A DNA stretch of 5,130 bases from Sphaerochaeta sp. UBA5849 (GTDB lineage: Bacteria; Spirochaetota; Spirochaetia; Sphaerochaetales; Sphaerochaetaceae), in contig DJGJ01000061.1 of NCBI GenBank assembly GCA_002432715.1, forward strand, positions 1 to 5,130, given 5' to 3'. Positions 5,031 to 5,130 of the stretch are shown here, piece by piece (within the stretch, counting starts at the first letter, position 1; every line of letters starts with the position of its first letter). Under the pieces are notes generated by a model that saw only the letters and a program-made list of their open reading frames with translations, had not been told where the DNA came from and made no database searches. A program made the translations under genes and the position numbers.

Positions 5031-5130
5031 TGACCGAACGAAAAGCAAGGATTTACGTTTCATCCCAATTCGCTGGAATACTCTTTGAGAATGAAGAGGG
5101 CTATGTATCAGAACAAGTGAGAAAATTAGG
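5030..5130 (+). CDS. hipA: HipA-type toxin, N-terminal fragment (cut by window end)
   Basis: Only 33 whole codons are visible. The stretch KARIYVSSQFAGILFENEEG (5-24) matches the opening beta-hairpin of the HipA N-terminal domain (pattern of V-hydrophobic-V, then AG-L-E--GY). HipA is a serine/threonine kinase that stops growth by phosphorylating targets such as glutamyl-tRNA synthetase. The kinase core lies outside the window, so full-length HipA cannot be told from a short HipS-type protein followed by a separate HipT kinase. After GY the usual F-Y pattern is not seen (VSEQVRKLG instead), which may be divergence or a frameshift near the edge. Start, ribosome site and the one-base overlap with hipB fit a two-gene operon. 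Confidence 0.7.
   Translation, partial: MTERKARIYVSSQFAGILFENEEGYVSEQVRKL

Noticed and set aside
4791..5063. Minus-strand open frame of 90 codons opposite hipB
   Set aside because: It covers the hipB gene and operator O3 in antisense, with low-complexity composition and no recognisable domain.

Overview
The window fits a mid-GC, probably anaerobic, carbohydrate-fermenting bacterium. The gene families and style (tight overlaps, clear Shine-Dalgarno sites, AT-rich intergenic DNA) would suit a Sphaerochaeta-like spirochaete or a gut Clostridia species. No rRNA or other marker gene is present, so the taxon is a guess.

Layout. Bases 1-352 hold no supported gene. They are AT-rich and contain several inverted repeats downstream of the leftward operon. 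Bases 353-4582 are a leftward three-gene cluster. In transcription order these are a 12-helix APC-superfamily amino-acid/amine permease (4582-3248), a short RibF-like riboflavin kinase (3251-2559) joined to it by an ATGA overlap, and, after a 61-bp gap, a GH112 galactosyl-(beta1->3)-N-acetylhexosamine-type phosphorylase (2497-353). Bases 4583-4817 are a divergent intergenic region. From 4818 rightward runs a HipB-type antitoxin/repressor gene (4818-5030), followed with a one-base overlap (TGATG) by the first 33 complete codons of a HipA-type (or HipS-type) toxin gene that leaves the window at 5130.

How the genes work together. The GH112 enzyme would split galactosyl-hexosamines from mucin or milk-type glycans, or galactosyl-rhamnose, into alpha-galactose 1-phosphate and the free acceptor sugar, in the cytoplasm. 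No sugar transporter or Leloir gene lies next to it here, so the rest of the pathway must be elsewhere. The RibF-like protein keeps a complete riboflavin kinase domain, but its FAD synthetase domain is shrunken to about 105 residues. The hip genes form a self-regulating toxin-antitoxin module. Its promoter carries three copies of a TACCC-N4-GGGTA palindrome with starts exactly 41 bp apart, the last one overlapping the -10 element, and hipB appears to be read from a leaderless or nearly leaderless transcript.

The most interesting signals are the phased triple operator, the reduced RibF, the altered acceptor-site residue in the GH112 enzyme, and the hairpin-rich DNA at the left end. I see no clear evidence of an entirely new system.
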